Source: Tetracentron sinense (taxonomy: Eukaryota > Streptophyta > Magnoliopsida > Trochodendrales > Trochodendraceae). Taken from it: 64,000 nucleotides of DNA. The stretch is taken from NCBI GenBank assembly GCA_015143295.1, contig CM026551.1, forward strand, positions 47,542,034 through 47,606,033, in the 5' to 3' direction. The notes beneath the pieces are model-generated. The model was given only the letters and a program-made list of their open reading frames with translations. It searched no databases and was not told where the DNA came from. The position numbers were made by a program, and so were the translations under genes. Positions 37,801 through 46,989 of the stretch are shown here, piece by piece; positions within the stretch are counted from its first letter, which is position 1; each line of letters starts with the position of its first letter.

Positions 37801-40800
37801 TAGAAGGCTTATACTTAGAGATGCAGAATGAAAAATTTTACATTGTAACACGCCAACAGCAAGAAAAGTAACAAGTATCATTATCCAATCTACATTAAAA
37901 AAAAAATCACCAATATCATTTGATTTGCCAGTGGCCCTCACAAGAAACTTGACCTCTGAAGGAGCTCATCATTTAAAACCAACATAAGAAACTACCAATT
38001 TAACAGGTTGCGGATCAATTACAGACGGTTCATACCACCCATTGTCCTTCAGATAGTTACTATTTGAATAGTCTTAAGAAGACGCCAAACTCTCAAGGAG
38101 CTAGATGTCCCTACTGCTGTAACCTCTCCATGTCTACACCTACTTAAACATAGATTGTTCAGAAGAAATCATGTCTCATTACTTTCTGAAAATGTAGTCA
38201 CAACGTTGCTTTACCAAGGTGACTGCTTCGCCTACCAGGGACCCATAGCAACTACATTGGGGCCTAGATATGCGCTATTAAGACTCAGTACCTAGTGGCA
38301 CCTAGAATCATTGTGCAACTGCTAAATAGTTAGTGACAAATGTAGTTGCTCTAGACACGCATAAAGTTAGACATTACTTACAAAATAAATGAAATAAACA
38401 AAATAGATTTACTTGATATTAAAGTGTATAAATTATAAAAGGTTTCCTTAATGCAAATAAAACTGGAAAAATAAAAATTTTAAAACCAAATGTCAAAGGT
38501 TTGGGGAAATTTTATCAGGGAACATCTGGCTCTCAATTAATGAAAAAGGAGAAGTTGAATCCCCTTCCATCCTCCCTCTCTATCTTTCTTTCCTTTTTTG
38601 ACACTAATTCACTGAAACATTTCCTCTTCATATTTATTTGGCACATATTACTTCACTAGGGTAGGTCCTAAGTCCTAACTTATAATTTCTATGTCAATAA
38701 TACATATATGTATATATATAATTGGTTGCCTAGGAGTCACCTAAGCAACACCTAGGTGATGCCTCGCCTTGGGCTTGGGGACCCCCATCACCTATGCAAT
38801 GGCTGGAGATGCTTTGGTTACACTGCTTTCTAACCCAGCACCTTCATTAATTTAAATCCTATAGTTCCTTTCTATTTTATTTCCGTGTTTCAAAAAAAAG
38901 TTGTCAGCTCCTTAATTTCAGAACACAGTTGTCGCTTCAACTCAACCCAACTGTAAGTCAAGTATCTTAGATAACAAGATAAGAAAAACAGTGAAAGGAA
39001 AAAACTAGGTTCCTATATCAACCTTCCTAAGTGCTTCAGCAAGTAGTTTTGGTCAAGAATCAAGTCATCAGGTATATTCATCCCAAGTAGCAAACCCTTT
39101 ATCCTCCGTTTGTGCAGGCTTCTCCTCCTAAATATCGGTAGTGAAACAATAGGATTTACAGGTCAAAGCAAGCATTACCTCAACCATTCGATTCCTCCCA
39201 GTTATGGAGATGAGATCTCATAAGTCTAAAATTGCCTAGACTGGAAGACCATGAGCATCCATTCTATGGACTTCTTTTTGGGATTCTGCCAAACTCTAAA
39301 ATGTTAAACGCAATAGTTCATATGGCTGCAATTATTTGATCGCATAGATTTTTGGTGAAAGGGAGATTCTTGGTGTGAGATTCCCTTCTACCTTTGCCTT
39401 GTGCTTCAGTTTAGTATGTTGAAGAAAGCAAATAACTTCAAAATTATTTCTATAGCTAAATCAGATAATGAAATCACAAAAGATGGTCTACCCAATTCTT
39501 TTGTAGGATCATGTTTACGGTACAGGGCCAGAGGAGATGGCAAAGGGGCAGCTGGTTCATTGATGCGGCATGCTCAAGAAACCAACCTACCCTCAGGGAT
39601 AGAATGAAACTGAACACCCATCCAGCAACCCAATGAATAAATTTTTTAACCCAGTCATCAGTCTCATTTCTTTTGTACTACCTTTTGACCTTCCATAAGA
39701 CGATTAAAAATCTTTTGCAAGTCTTTGCTCAAGCAAATTATTTAGGGATGCACCAATTTAATAATTTGTATGCTGTTTGAAAGGTAAAATCCTTTTTCAA
39801 GTCTCTGCTGATTGCAAAACTCAGAAAATGAACAACACTTCAAGCTTGTCTGCAGTAAATGTATTTAGTTAGATTATTTATGAGTTTCTGATGAACCTAA
39901 AAGACAGAAGAAAAGGCGCTGTAGGTAAATCAGATTAAAAAGATACTGGTGACGATTTAATTTGAAGCTATCAAGAAGTTAAGGATATGGTATGTCCAGA
40001 GCACCTCTGTAGCGGGAGTGCTCCAAATCGAATTATACTCTTAGGTCCAAAGCACCTCCAGAGAGTTTGTGTGCATGTGTGTGTGTATAAAATATAAATA
40101 AAGTATGTTTAAACATTATTAGGAACACTTTCCAGAAATATACATTGTCCAATTGAAAGACTAGATGAAACTAAGTTCATGGTCTAAAATATAGTATCTA
40201 TTGAATTTTTTGTTCATTGACTAAGCCATTCAATAAATGATTCTTTTGAATATGAAAGATGATCTCATGTGATTAAACGATTAAGATTGATAGATACAAA
40301 CTATATAAATATTTAAATAGTCATCTAGAAACTTATAAAAAACTGAGATACAAATACAAAATGAAACTAACTGTGTTAGTTTTAAAACATTCCCTTTTCA
40401 TTGATTTTTTTACCAACTTTCGTTCCACTTGATAAATTAATGTTCCATATTCATAAACATATTGTAGTAATTTTTAATTTTTTATTATGATAATTTTGGT
40501 AAAATTAAAAAATTTGCAACTCTCTTTTATAAATTTGATTTGATTAGTTAATATAAAATTCTTCAATAGATATAAGAGGTTACATGTGAAACTAAATAAG
40601 TGGTACGGTAATTATTTCAGTGTAGTTAAAGCATCTAGGTGATACTTCTGGGGGTTCCTTAGGCAAGTCGTTGCTTAGGTGAAGCGTAGGCGACCAAACT
40701 CTACCCTTTTTTTGTTAAAATTATAAAAATTTATCAAGTGCCCACTAAATCATGATTAGGTGATAGGGGTTTTAATTAGGCAAGGCGTTGCATATGAGAC

Positions 40801-40910
40801 ATTTTGACTACAGTGAATTATTTAAATAAACACTTGCTGCAGTGACAACATAAGCACCTTTAATCTCTCTTTCCTCCCTATGGGATGACAAAACATGTAT
40901 ATTTGTACCT

Positions 40911-40947
<37 letters not shown>

Positions 40948-41206
40948 AGGCTGCCAATTTACTATTTTTGATTGGTAATAGAGATTTATTTATATATCTC
41001 TTTTTCATCTAAAAAAAGCTTTCAATTTATTGAGAGTGCCAACACAAATTGGACAGCGCTATTTAAAATATGGGAGTGTTTTGGTCCTTTTGGAGGTGTT
41101 TTCACTTCCAAAATGTGGAAGTGTGCTCTAGAGAGGGAAAGACACCCTTTGTAGACAGTTTCAATCAGGAAAGATAAATCAACACGACCAAGAAAACAAA
41201 GAGGGT

Positions 41207-41241
<35 letters not shown>

Positions 41242-44200
41242 CTAGTAAAGAAGAGAAAAAGGATATGTAGATCCATTCTATATAGAGGGAGTGGTTGAAG
41301 GAGATAGAGAGTCATCAAAGGATCACAAACGATCCGAGACCAAGAGTCGCCGGAAGCATAGTAACAAAGTCGGAGTTCGTGAATATTTCGGTGGGGGTCT
41401 AGTTCAAAAAAATTGGCAAAGTCGGAAAAACTTCGGGGAAATTAAAAAGAAAAAATAAATTTAATATTATAAAGAGAAAGTAATTATTAGTCTAGGAATT
41501 ATACAATATTTACCAAGTCGGAGTTCAAGAATTATTCGTCTAGGAAAAATTTCAAAAACAATTGGCAAAATTTATAAATAAATCAGTAAGACATCGTGCA
41601 AGATATTAAAAAATATTAAACAAGATTACTAATTATTAAATTATAAGCAAATATATATATCATATATTAGATATTTATTCGGGACTTTTTTAAAAAGTCA
41701 TGGATAATTCGTCACTTTTTTAATAAGTCATGAATTTTTCAAAAAGTAATGAATAGTTCAAGAATTAATCGTTTGACGAAAAAATCACGTATTATTCAAA
41801 AAAAATATATATTTAATCAAATAACTTTGTTACTATGGCCGGAAAGCATGGGAGAGGGAGGGAGTGTTATAGATGCGTCGAGTGAGGTGCAAAGGAGAGT
41901 TTGTTTAAGTTATTGTTACATTGAAGAACCACATCAGTAATGACGTTGAATTCACTCAAATTTTGGAAATTCTTCTCGTAATTCTAGGACCATCCCAGCC
42001 TATATGGTACCTAAGTATCTATTGAACCCATTAGTTTGAAACCCGAACAGCTCTCTAACTTGGAAAATGTGGCGGTTCCAGTTTAACAATTCAAACATCT
42101 GGGTTGACCCATTGAACTCTGATAATCAAGGTTTTAATTAATGATTTTAGTTTATGTAACGGGTGTAACCGAAACCTTTACGTAACGGCGTAACATAACA
42201 GTTTTGACTGTTACAACTTGCCTCTACCGTTTTGCACATAAAATTTTAAACTTAAGGAAAAATTTGTTTAAATTTAAGAAACAAACAAAAACAAATGCAT
42301 ATTATGCATAAAAATACTAATGTATCATAATTAACATGTAATGAGATAAAAAGGAAAGTGTATAACCCCAATCATCATTGATTCATTGATTTCATTTAAA
42401 ATTCATGAATCTATGTTCTAAACTTGCTAATATGGATAAACTAATAAACAATGATTTGAAAAGGTTGAGAAATCTTACCCGATCAAAAAGCCTCGAGTTG
42501 ATTTTTTTTTCAAAAGTAAGTTGTAAAGATTCAAATCGTTGATTCAACACTTAGATCTTGTTTATGAACCCAAAAAAAGATGGGGTGAGTTTTTTTTTAT
42601 CGATAATCTAGAAGAGATATTAATCAAAAAGAGGTACAACAAAAAAAAGGGAATTTACAAGAACATTAACTCAAAAACAGAAATGGAGAAATCAAGTATG
42701 TAGAGGTCCCATTTAGGTGAGAGAGGCAAGGGCCACTAAGCCAAATTCAACCCAACAATTCACCCAGGTCCACCCTATCATGTCAGATGGAAACCCATTC
42801 TACAACCAGTAACTGGATATGCGAACGAATGCGAGATAGAAAAGAGGTAGAATCCTCGAAGACTCTCTTATTTCGTTCTTTCCATATTGACAATAAAATA
42901 GCTCCAGGGAGAACCGACCAAATAGCCCTCCACATACTATCCATACTTACTAGAGACCGATAGGACAAAAAGTTCTGAAATGAAGAAGAGAAGGCTCAAG
43001 CCACCCCTACTCGGGAGAGGAAGTACCCCCCAGATCACACCCACAACAGGGTAGTTCAAAAGCAGATGATCCACCGTCTCTTTTGCTTAAAATCATAAGA
43101 AACAACGATTAGTCATCCTCTACCATTTTTTTTTAAGTGATCACAAGTAAAAATCTTATTCAACGCCACATTTCACAGGAAGAAAGATACATTTGAAGGA
43201 ATACCTAGATTTCACACAATTCTATGAGGAAATGATACGTAAGATGTTGACCCAAGTGATTGAAGTAGTGATCACAATGAGAATCGACCAGCGTGGCCCC
43301 TAGACCAAATTCTACAATCTCTTCCCTCAAGACTCAGAGGGGAATACCCAAGCGTAATAGAAGGCGACTCAAATCCTCGATTTTCCAATCGTTCAAATCT
43401 CACCTCAAAGTCGAACACCACACCACCCCCTCAATGGAAAGAAAGTTAAATTTCAAAAGAAGTGAGATTGAATGAATTTATAAAACTCATGGTATGTAAT
43501 ATAACATCAAACGTTTTGTAACAGTCATAAGTAACTTAACGTGGTTCATATCAGTTCAGGTATTACGAAAACCTTTACGTAACATTTTGTAACAGTCATA
43601 AGTAACTTAACGTGGCTCATATCAGTTCAGGTATTACGAAAACCTTTACGTAACGGTTGCTTCGTAACGATTTCGGCGAAATTTATTACCATGATGATAT
43701 TACATTTATTTATCTATACTAGCATGCATGTTATCATTCCCTTCACTTAGTTTTATTTCTCGTCTTTTTTCAAACCATCTCTGACACACGTTCACCTAGT
43801 TTTACATCTTATCGTCTCTTTAGTCTTTTCAAACCGACTCTGGCATACGTCCACAATTGTTCAAACCCAGCAATGCTAATGGAAGTAAGAACATGACACA
43901 TTTCCAATTTCTATATACCAGTTATAATGACATATTTTAATTTGAAATATGTACTGGTTTGAATCTCATTTGTCAAATCTTGCATGAATGCATGTATATT
44001 ATACATAAAATGCATATCAACAAACATCATAAGAAAAATCACATCAAAGAGCATCAGGAGATAGTTTCTAGCAATGCGAAGCAATAAGCTTCCTTATAGT
44101 CAGAACAACTGCAATGAGTCTGTTTTACTTGCCTTTCGAATATGCAATGTTTGTATTAAGGTAGTAGTTCCACCGAAAAACATAAAGAATTTCCTCAGTT

Positions 44201-44959
44201 TAGCAAGAACCAACAGACAATGACAACCAAAAACAAGCTGTTAACGAATTTAATTCTTCTATGCACGGTTACTACCACAAATTAACAGCATAATCACGTT
44301 TGTATCTATTATTTAAATCCAAATTCAGATTCAGTAACACAATTGGATCTAAGAAACGACAGATCGTCCTCCAGAAACAAATGCATGATTAGGAAAACTC
44401 ATCATGCTCAACAATAGAATCAACAACAACCATAAATGAACGCTAAAAGAAGAGAATCGATCATCGACACAATAAAAGTACCAGGAAAAAAAAAATAGAA
44501 ATTAAAAACCTTAGAGAGATTATCGCCACCAAGAGCAGCATCCTCAAGGGCCTTCTTGCCAGCAACAAGGCAGTAACGGAGACAATCATCGAGGCGACGG
44601 TCATTCTTCCCATCAATGTAACCTTGGGAGGCAAATCCCCGGATCTGGCCACCAAATCTGGTGGGGAATTTGGAAGCGTCAAAGCGGTCGATTAGGGTGA
44701 CACCGCTGTCTCCGGCGAGGAGGCGGTCGTAGTAGGTGTCGACGTGGTCGCCGAAGACGGAGACCAAACCCATTCCGGTGATGACGACCCTCTTCTTGGG
44801 ATCCTTTTCTCGCTTGGGAGCTGAGGATGGGGTTGAAGCTGAAGCGGAAATGAATGAGATCTTGTTGGGGGTTTTGAGAGTGGTGAGAGATGGGCACTGT
44901 TTGTGGAAATGCTCCAATGGCGAGACTCCTCGGAGTGTTGGGGTTTGGAGAACCTGCAT
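18685..44959 (-). CDS. KAS1: Plastid 3-oxoacyl-[ACP] synthase I (KAS I), 7 exons over 26 kb
   Basis: KAS I condenses malonyl-ACP with growing acyl-ACPs (C4 to C16) in plastid fatty-acid synthesis. Exons on the minus strand: 44959-44510, 32457-32026, 29411-29238, 19986-19873, 19721-19620, 18909-18843, 18752-18685. All borders are GT..AG and the exons join into 1407 nt, 468 aa, close to other plant KAS I. The first ~45 residues (MQVLQTPTLRG onwards, Ser/Thr-rich, up to SASAST) look like a transit peptide. The core begins at KKRVVITGMGLVSVFG. The catalytic Cys-His-His triad is complete: Cys219 in STACATSN, His359 in NAHATST and His395 in MIGHCLG. The protein ends NSFGFGGHNSVVVFSAFKP. Introns 1, 2 and 3 are about 12.1, 2.6 and 9.3 kb and full of transposons; the remaining three are 90-710 bp. 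The intact frame argues for a working gene; transcript data would settle the long introns. Confidence 0.95.
19815..19869. repeat. (TA)n(GA)n microsatellite in KAS I intron 4
   Basis: About ten TA units run directly into about seventeen GA units. On the gene strand the CT run begins just three bases after the GT of the intron 4 donor (19872-19871), in an intron of only 151 bp. Confidence 0.95.
20421..20784. mobile_element. MITE with CATAGTAAC ends (decayed copy)
   Basis: It begins CATAGTAACAAA and ends in a decayed complement (ACTCCGACTTGGTGACTACG). The interior words AAAAAGTCATGAAT and TTCTCGATT match the element at 41357-41837 in the opposite orientation. The target duplication is not recognisable here. 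Confidence 0.6.
20890..21780 (+). pseudogene. LINE 3' end with zf-RVT region
   Basis: Three overlapping frames give the C-terminal region of a plant L1-type LINE. The zinc-binding segment NRCFMCLQEEESVDHMLMQC (near 21290-21350) is followed by VDWVFP, then AIWSVLLEITTWSLWKERNK (21470-21530), the usual end of these ORF2 proteins. Frameshifts separate the parts. The 3' untranslated end (TTTACACACTTGTAAACTCC near 21740) resembles that of the LINE at 31430-31740. It is in KAS I intron 3, antisense to the gene. Confidence 0.75.
21797..22020 (-). mobile_element. Helitron-like terminus (3' end on the minus strand)
   Basis: On the minus strand the segment ends CGCTCTCACTAG at 21797, followed by T. 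CTAG next to a T matches the CTRR terminus of Helitrons. The adjacent ~200 bp (GGCATTT and TTTTGGGTATAGAAACTT words) match 57955-58470, also ending in CTAG in the same orientation. Two related copies sharing this end support a transposable family. The other terminus was not found. Confidence 0.55.
22070..22640. repeat. Two abutting decayed fold-back MITEs
   Basis: Two ~250-280-bp palindromic units (about 22075-22320 and 22325-22625) carry the family words CCATGTGTCCC, AAGATTCACCCACC, GTGGGTGAACC and GGCGACCTCA. The outer arms (GACCGGTTACG, and CCGGACTC..GGTTATAACC at the right) suggest one copy inserted into another. Confidence 0.6.
22641..23110. other. Repeat-like AT-rich stretch, no gene
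   Basis: It contains a short GATA run (22637-22655). The phrases GGGTAGTTTTGGAATTTCAA and TTTATATTAGTA recur in the minisatellite-like region at 60985-61505. No coding region seen. Confidence 0.5.
23127..25860 (-). pseudogene. Decayed L1-type LINE ORF2 in KAS I intron 3
   Basis: On the minus strand, from high to low coordinates, LINE words appear in the right order. KKLKALKKIIKRWNKDVF is near 25370, then REEAIDYYKSLYSSSSG near 25030, then GPDGFSLAFHKECWSMEK near 24850 (RT domain entry) and EWFFLDYFLEGVFGS near 24490. WKKRLISYGGLIALIKSALS follows near 23920 and SLADDFPALLQIGSI near 23400 (zf-RVT region). Many frameshifts and stops make it inactive. No poly(A) tail or target duplication was located. 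Confidence 0.8.
25893..26340. other. No gene seen
   Basis: Short open frames on both strands lack any recognisable domain. The sequence may be the 5' region of the LINE or an unrelated insertion. Confidence 0.4.
26345..26620 (+). mobile_element. LTR with adjacent tRNA-Met primer-binding site
   Basis: A ~256-bp LTR-like segment starts TGATAGAACCCAG and ends CCTATTCA. It has a TATA-like AGAATATATAATAAAGG and a pyrimidine-rich tract. Beyond it TTGGTATCAGAACGAAGG (26609-26626) matches the primer-binding site complementary to initiator tRNA-Met used by plant LTR elements. It is the 5' end of a plus-strand element whose gag pieces appear at 27280-27345 and 28876-29085. Confidence 0.7.
27280..27345 (+). 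pseudogene. Copia-type gag N-terminus
   Basis: The frame starting at the ATG at 27280 reads MDESEVSQSSSVPVNGGRS, like the N-terminus of copia Gag proteins. It breaks off into an unrelated sequence (the polymerase lambda fragment) within ~100 bp. I infer it belongs with the LTR at 26345 and the gag fragment at 28876. Confidence 0.5.
27447..28203 (+). pseudogene. Captured genomic fragment of DNA polymerase lambda (two exons and intron)
   Basis: Exon A (27447-27577) reads ALGDDRRSFSYHKAILVIEK, then LPFKIESIDQVKHLPTIGKS; exon B (28141-28203) reads IHEIVTTGKLSKLEHFETDE K. These are consecutive in plant DNA polymerase lambda, in the 8-kDa helix-hairpin-helix region that follows the BRCT part. The splice signals are kept: AAAAG before exon A, GTAAGT after it, TGCAG before exon B, GTGTTT after it. 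Because introns are present, the copy was taken at DNA level, not by retroposition. No palm (catalytic) domain follows, so it cannot make an enzyme. It lies inside KAS I intron 3 between gag fragments of a copia element, antisense to KAS I. Confidence 0.85.
28640..28840 (-). pseudogene. Ty3/gypsy-type integrase core fragment
   Basis: In one minus-strand frame it reads NRGTAFTSREIHAFAAEYG and FKLLHSTLYYAQAKG. This is the integrase core segment of plant Ty3/gypsy elements (canonical STPYYAQANGQ). The flanks carry no LTR. The overlapping longer open frame in another phase is a shadow. Confidence 0.75.
28876..29085 (+). pseudogene. Copia Gag core fragment
   Basis: The frame gives KCEAENAIIMFWLLHLMHPD, then RKTRDAVTQTCSEVGNTASV and YELCQSI. 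It matches the conserved Gag region of plant Ty1/copia elements (WLLHSMxPEI and WDAVxxTYS). A stop follows at once. It ends 153 bp from KAS I exon 3. Confidence 0.8.
29446..30077. repeat. 318-bp tandem duplication next to KAS I exon 3
   Basis: Two copies (29446-29763 and 29764-30077) begin AGATCTGAGAC and end near AGTGATCATCTA, with ~95% visible identity. On the gene strand they sit directly before the exon 3 acceptor, starting ~35 bp upstream of it, so the branch-point region may fall in the duplicated unit. Confidence 0.9.
30656..31013. mobile_element. Mutator-like MITE in KAS I intron 2
   Basis: It is the opposite-orientation copy of the element at 9644-10006, with ends CTGTTACAAATCTC and GAGATTTGTAACACTG. 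It has a perfect 9-bp target duplication, TTGAGACCA (30647-30655 and 31014-31022). It encodes no protein. Confidence 0.85.
31430..31740 (+). pseudogene. LINE 3' end fragment
   Basis: The plus strand reads WYPGAIAWFLWKERNAQVFD and then a short tail to a stop near 31598. The 3' untranslated sequence contains TTTACACACTTGTGAACTCC, shared with the LINE at 20890-21780. It is the last part of a truncated L1-type element in KAS I intron 2. Confidence 0.75.
32458..35100. other. KAS I intron 1, first part: no gene recognised
   Basis: Sequence from 33480 to 34640 has an LTR-like composition (repeated ACTTCAGT and TTTCGG words) but no defined ends. I see no conserved domain and no terminal repeats. Confidence 0.45.
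35640..36050 (+). pseudogene. Possible copia RT remnant
   Basis: Near 35790-35840 the plus strand reads LLFVYVNDIVTRRNDVN, close to the copia RT motif YVDDIVITGND with Asp to Asn at the first catalytic position. Near 35965 it reads SALMHQPAKHYPMD, like the downstream RT to RNase H linker. The intervening sequence is too decayed for a firm call. Confidence 0.4.
36051..38720. other. KAS I intron 1, middle part: no gene recognised
   Basis: Only short open frames without domain similarity. AT-rich, with short A runs. Confidence 0.45.
38724..38825. repeat. Relative of the CCTAGGCAA element
   Basis: TTGCCTAGGAGTCACCTAAG and the terminal word GGTTACACTG relate this to 7606-7733 and 40618-40815. 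It is truncated on its left. Confidence 0.45.
40618..40815. mobile_element. MITE with CAGTGTAGT ends
   Basis: It starts CAGTGTAGTTAAAGC and ends ATTTTGACTACAGTG, imperfect terminal inverted repeats of ~15 bp. TTAGGCAAG-type words inside match the element at 7606. It lies in KAS I intron 1 and is non-coding. Confidence 0.55.
40911..40947. repeat. Compound (TC)n(AC)n microsatellite
   Basis: About ten TC units are followed by about eight AC units. A (GA)n run of about fourteen units lies nearby at 41211-41238. Confidence 0.95.
41357..41837. mobile_element. hAT-like MITE with CATAGTAACAAAG ends
   Basis: Terminal inverted repeats CATAGTAACAAAG and CTTTGTTACTATG (one mismatch or less) bound a 481-bp AT-rich element. 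The flanks GCCGGAAG (41349-41356) and GCCGGAAA (41838-41845) are an 8-bp target duplication with one mismatch, as for hAT elements. The ends resemble those of the MITE at 1932-2252. A decayed copy is at 20421-20784. Confidence 0.75.
42680..43095 (-). pseudogene. LINE 3' end fragment in KAS I intron 1
   Basis: On the minus strand, ETVDHLLLNYPVVGVIWGVL (zf-RVT region with the Cys replaced by Tyr) is followed after a frameshift by MWRAIWSVLPGAILLSIWKE and RNKRVFED. These are standard C-terminal words of plant L1 ORF2. It is in the same orientation as KAS I. Confidence 0.75.
43514..43655. repeat. 71-bp tandem duplication
   Basis: Two copies of a 71-bp unit beginning TTTTGTAACAGTCATAAG and ending ACCTTTACG differ at about two positions. 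The unit resembles single words near 42170-42200 (GTAACGG, GTAACAGT). Confidence 0.85.
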
Positions 44960-45030
44960 GGTGGCGCTGCTACTGCTCGGACGGTGGTGGTGCTTTTCGG
45001 AAGTTGGAGATTTATTAGGCTTTGGTTCTA

Positions 45031-45038
45031 TTTCCCGC
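45031..45038. promoter_or_regulatory. Possible E2F-like site upstream of KAS I
   Basis: TTTCCCGC, 72 bp upstream of the KAS I start codon, fits the E2F consensus on either reading. A single 8-bp match is weak evidence, and no TATA box was identified nearby. Confidence 0.3.
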
Positions 45039-45158
45039 TTGCAAATGGTTAGTGGTAACGTCTCCTGGTTTTAATAGTGGTACGGACGAGGGGAGGACTC
45101 GCGTTCCACGTGTGGTTGGCTGCAGGACCACATGACCTAAGGTCCTAAACCTTTCTTA

Positions 45159-45534
45159 GGTGCCAAATCATCTCCAGTGATAACCGGATGTGGCACATCC
45201 GGTTATCACCCCTAGAGGTCGCCACGTGTCTCCTTTGACACCCCTTAACCATGGGTAAGGTTCACCCACCTATTTTTGGTTTTTTTTTTTAGATATTAAT
45301 TCTATTTTTAAAATTAAAAAATTATTTTTAATATTAAAAAAAATTTTAAAACAGTTTTTTAATTTTAAAAATAGAATTGATATTTAAAAAAAAAAACCAA
45401 AAATAGGTGGGTGAACCCTAGGGGTGGGTGAATCTTACCCACGGTTAAGGGGTGTCAAAGGAGACACGTGGCGACCTCTAGGGGTGATAACCAGATGTGC
45501 CACATCCGGTTATCACTGGAGAGGATTTGCACCC
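45159..45534. mobile_element. Fold-back Mutator-type MITE upstream of KAS I
   Basis: The whole 376-bp element folds on itself: arms of about 170 bp around an A/T-rich centre, with outer words GGTGCCAAATC and GATTTGCACC and the strong internal palindrome GATGTGGCACATCCGG. It has a perfect 9-bp target duplication, CCTTTCTTA (45150-45158, 45535-45543), the mark of Mutator-type insertion. Close relatives are at 62229-62621 and 53200-53525. It starts 200 bp upstream of the KAS I ATG. Confidence 0.9.
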
Positions 45535-45939
45535 CCTTTCTTATTAGTGGCAATGGTATTACTAAGCAACCCGTGTCATGTACAGAATATCATCTTTTTC
45601 TTCTCGTCTTCTCTACTATAACCTAATTTTTCTTTCCATCGATACAATATACTATAGAAATATGATGCCTAAGTGGCATCCTCTTTAATCTCCATTTTAA
45701 GATTTGTAATGTCACGTCATCACATAGTGAGAGTTATAAATATTCTCTCTTAACTTCCAATTTTCTCTCTCCATTATTAACTCTCTCTCATATCCCAACA
45801 GATTCTTCTACTCAACAAAGACCTCTTCTCTCTCTCCAAGTCTCAACTCTACTTAAGTAGGACTCATAAATACTCTCTCTTAACTACTCACTTTATACTT
45901 TTTTTTTAATATGAAAAAAGAATTAATATTTTTTCTAAA

Positions 45940-46075
45940 AACTAAGGATGAGTGGATGAACCCCAGGGGGTGGATCTTAACCATAGTTAAGGGGTTTCAA
46001 AAGGGACATGTCGCGACCTCAGGGGTGATTACCGGATTTGCCAAATCCAGTTATAACTGTAGAGGATTTGGTCTC
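45940..46075. repeat. Half arm of the fold-back MITE family
   Basis: GAGTGGATGAACCCCAGG, CATAGTTAAGGGGTTTC and GCGACCTCAGGGGTGATTAC match the right arm of the element at 45159. The left arm is missing. Confidence 0.6.
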
Positions 46076-46829
46076 TTAATATTTTTGTTTTATAGTTTAT
46101 ACCAACTGAATTTCATAGAAGATGAAAAACCTTATAATTTTAGAAATATACTTTATCAATTTTGATTTTTGAAAAAATCAGATTTTTCATTCATTTTTTC
46201 CCTGTAAACTATTTTCCTAAATTTGCACTATTCTCTTACAAAGTTTCAGATTTTAGATTTTAATTACAAATTTTTGGGGATGCTTGATGATTTTTGGGGT
46301 GCTTGATGTTTTGGTTTTAAGGTTTATATACCAACTAAAGTTTCAGATTTTAGATTTTAATTACAAATTTTTTCTAATTTTTTTTCCATTTTTGCAAGTG
46401 GTTGGAAGATTACATTGGATACATATAGAGTTCATGATTCTCCGGTTAATGTATTTTTCGTTTCATATATCATCAGTTGTGATGATTTTCCTTCCTTGTC
46501 TTCCACACGCATACAAATACACATATCTTAAAATATATGAGATGCATGTTTATCTCATTCTACTTTGTACTCGTCAATTGCACAGGGGTTTTGTTGGTTC
46601 CTAAATTATCCTTATATACAAACCTTACAAATCCTTTAATTTCATGTGTTTACTTAATTTGCAAACTACCCTTTTCTCATCTATAATCTACTAAACTACC
46701 AATTTCTCAAACCGTGCCTATTTTTGATAAATTCTCTATTTTTGACAAATTCTCAAACTACCCTTAAGACAAAACCTTGATTTAATATTTCTTAATTCCC
46801 AAACTACCATTTTCTCATCTACATCTTTT

Positions 46830-46965
46830 GACACTCCTTAACTGTGGTTAAAATTCACTCACCTCAAACTACCTCTTTCTCATCAATTGCACCCACAGGT
46901 TAACACTTGTCCCTTTTGACACTCCTTAATTGTGGTTAAATTTCACTCACCTCTAGGGTTCACCC
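46830..46965. repeat. Two short arm fragments of the fold-back MITE family
   Basis: TTTTGACACTCCTTAA followed by TGTGGTTAA occurs twice about 95 bp apart (46828 and 46916). The element is otherwise lost. Confidence 0.55.
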
Positions 46966-46989
46966 CAACCGCTCTCCCCCACCCCTCTC

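Noticed and set aside
39401-39607. Plus-strand frame of 68 codons in KAS I intron 1
   Set aside because: No similarity recognised, no introns or regulatory signals, and the length is expected by chance.
44461-44897. Two further minus-strand frames overlapping KAS I exon 1
   Set aside because: Out-of-phase shadows; the KAS I frame alone carries the family sequence.
44736-45074. Plus-strand open frame of 112 codons
   Set aside because: It is the complement of KAS I exon 1 and its leader, with no protein similarity.
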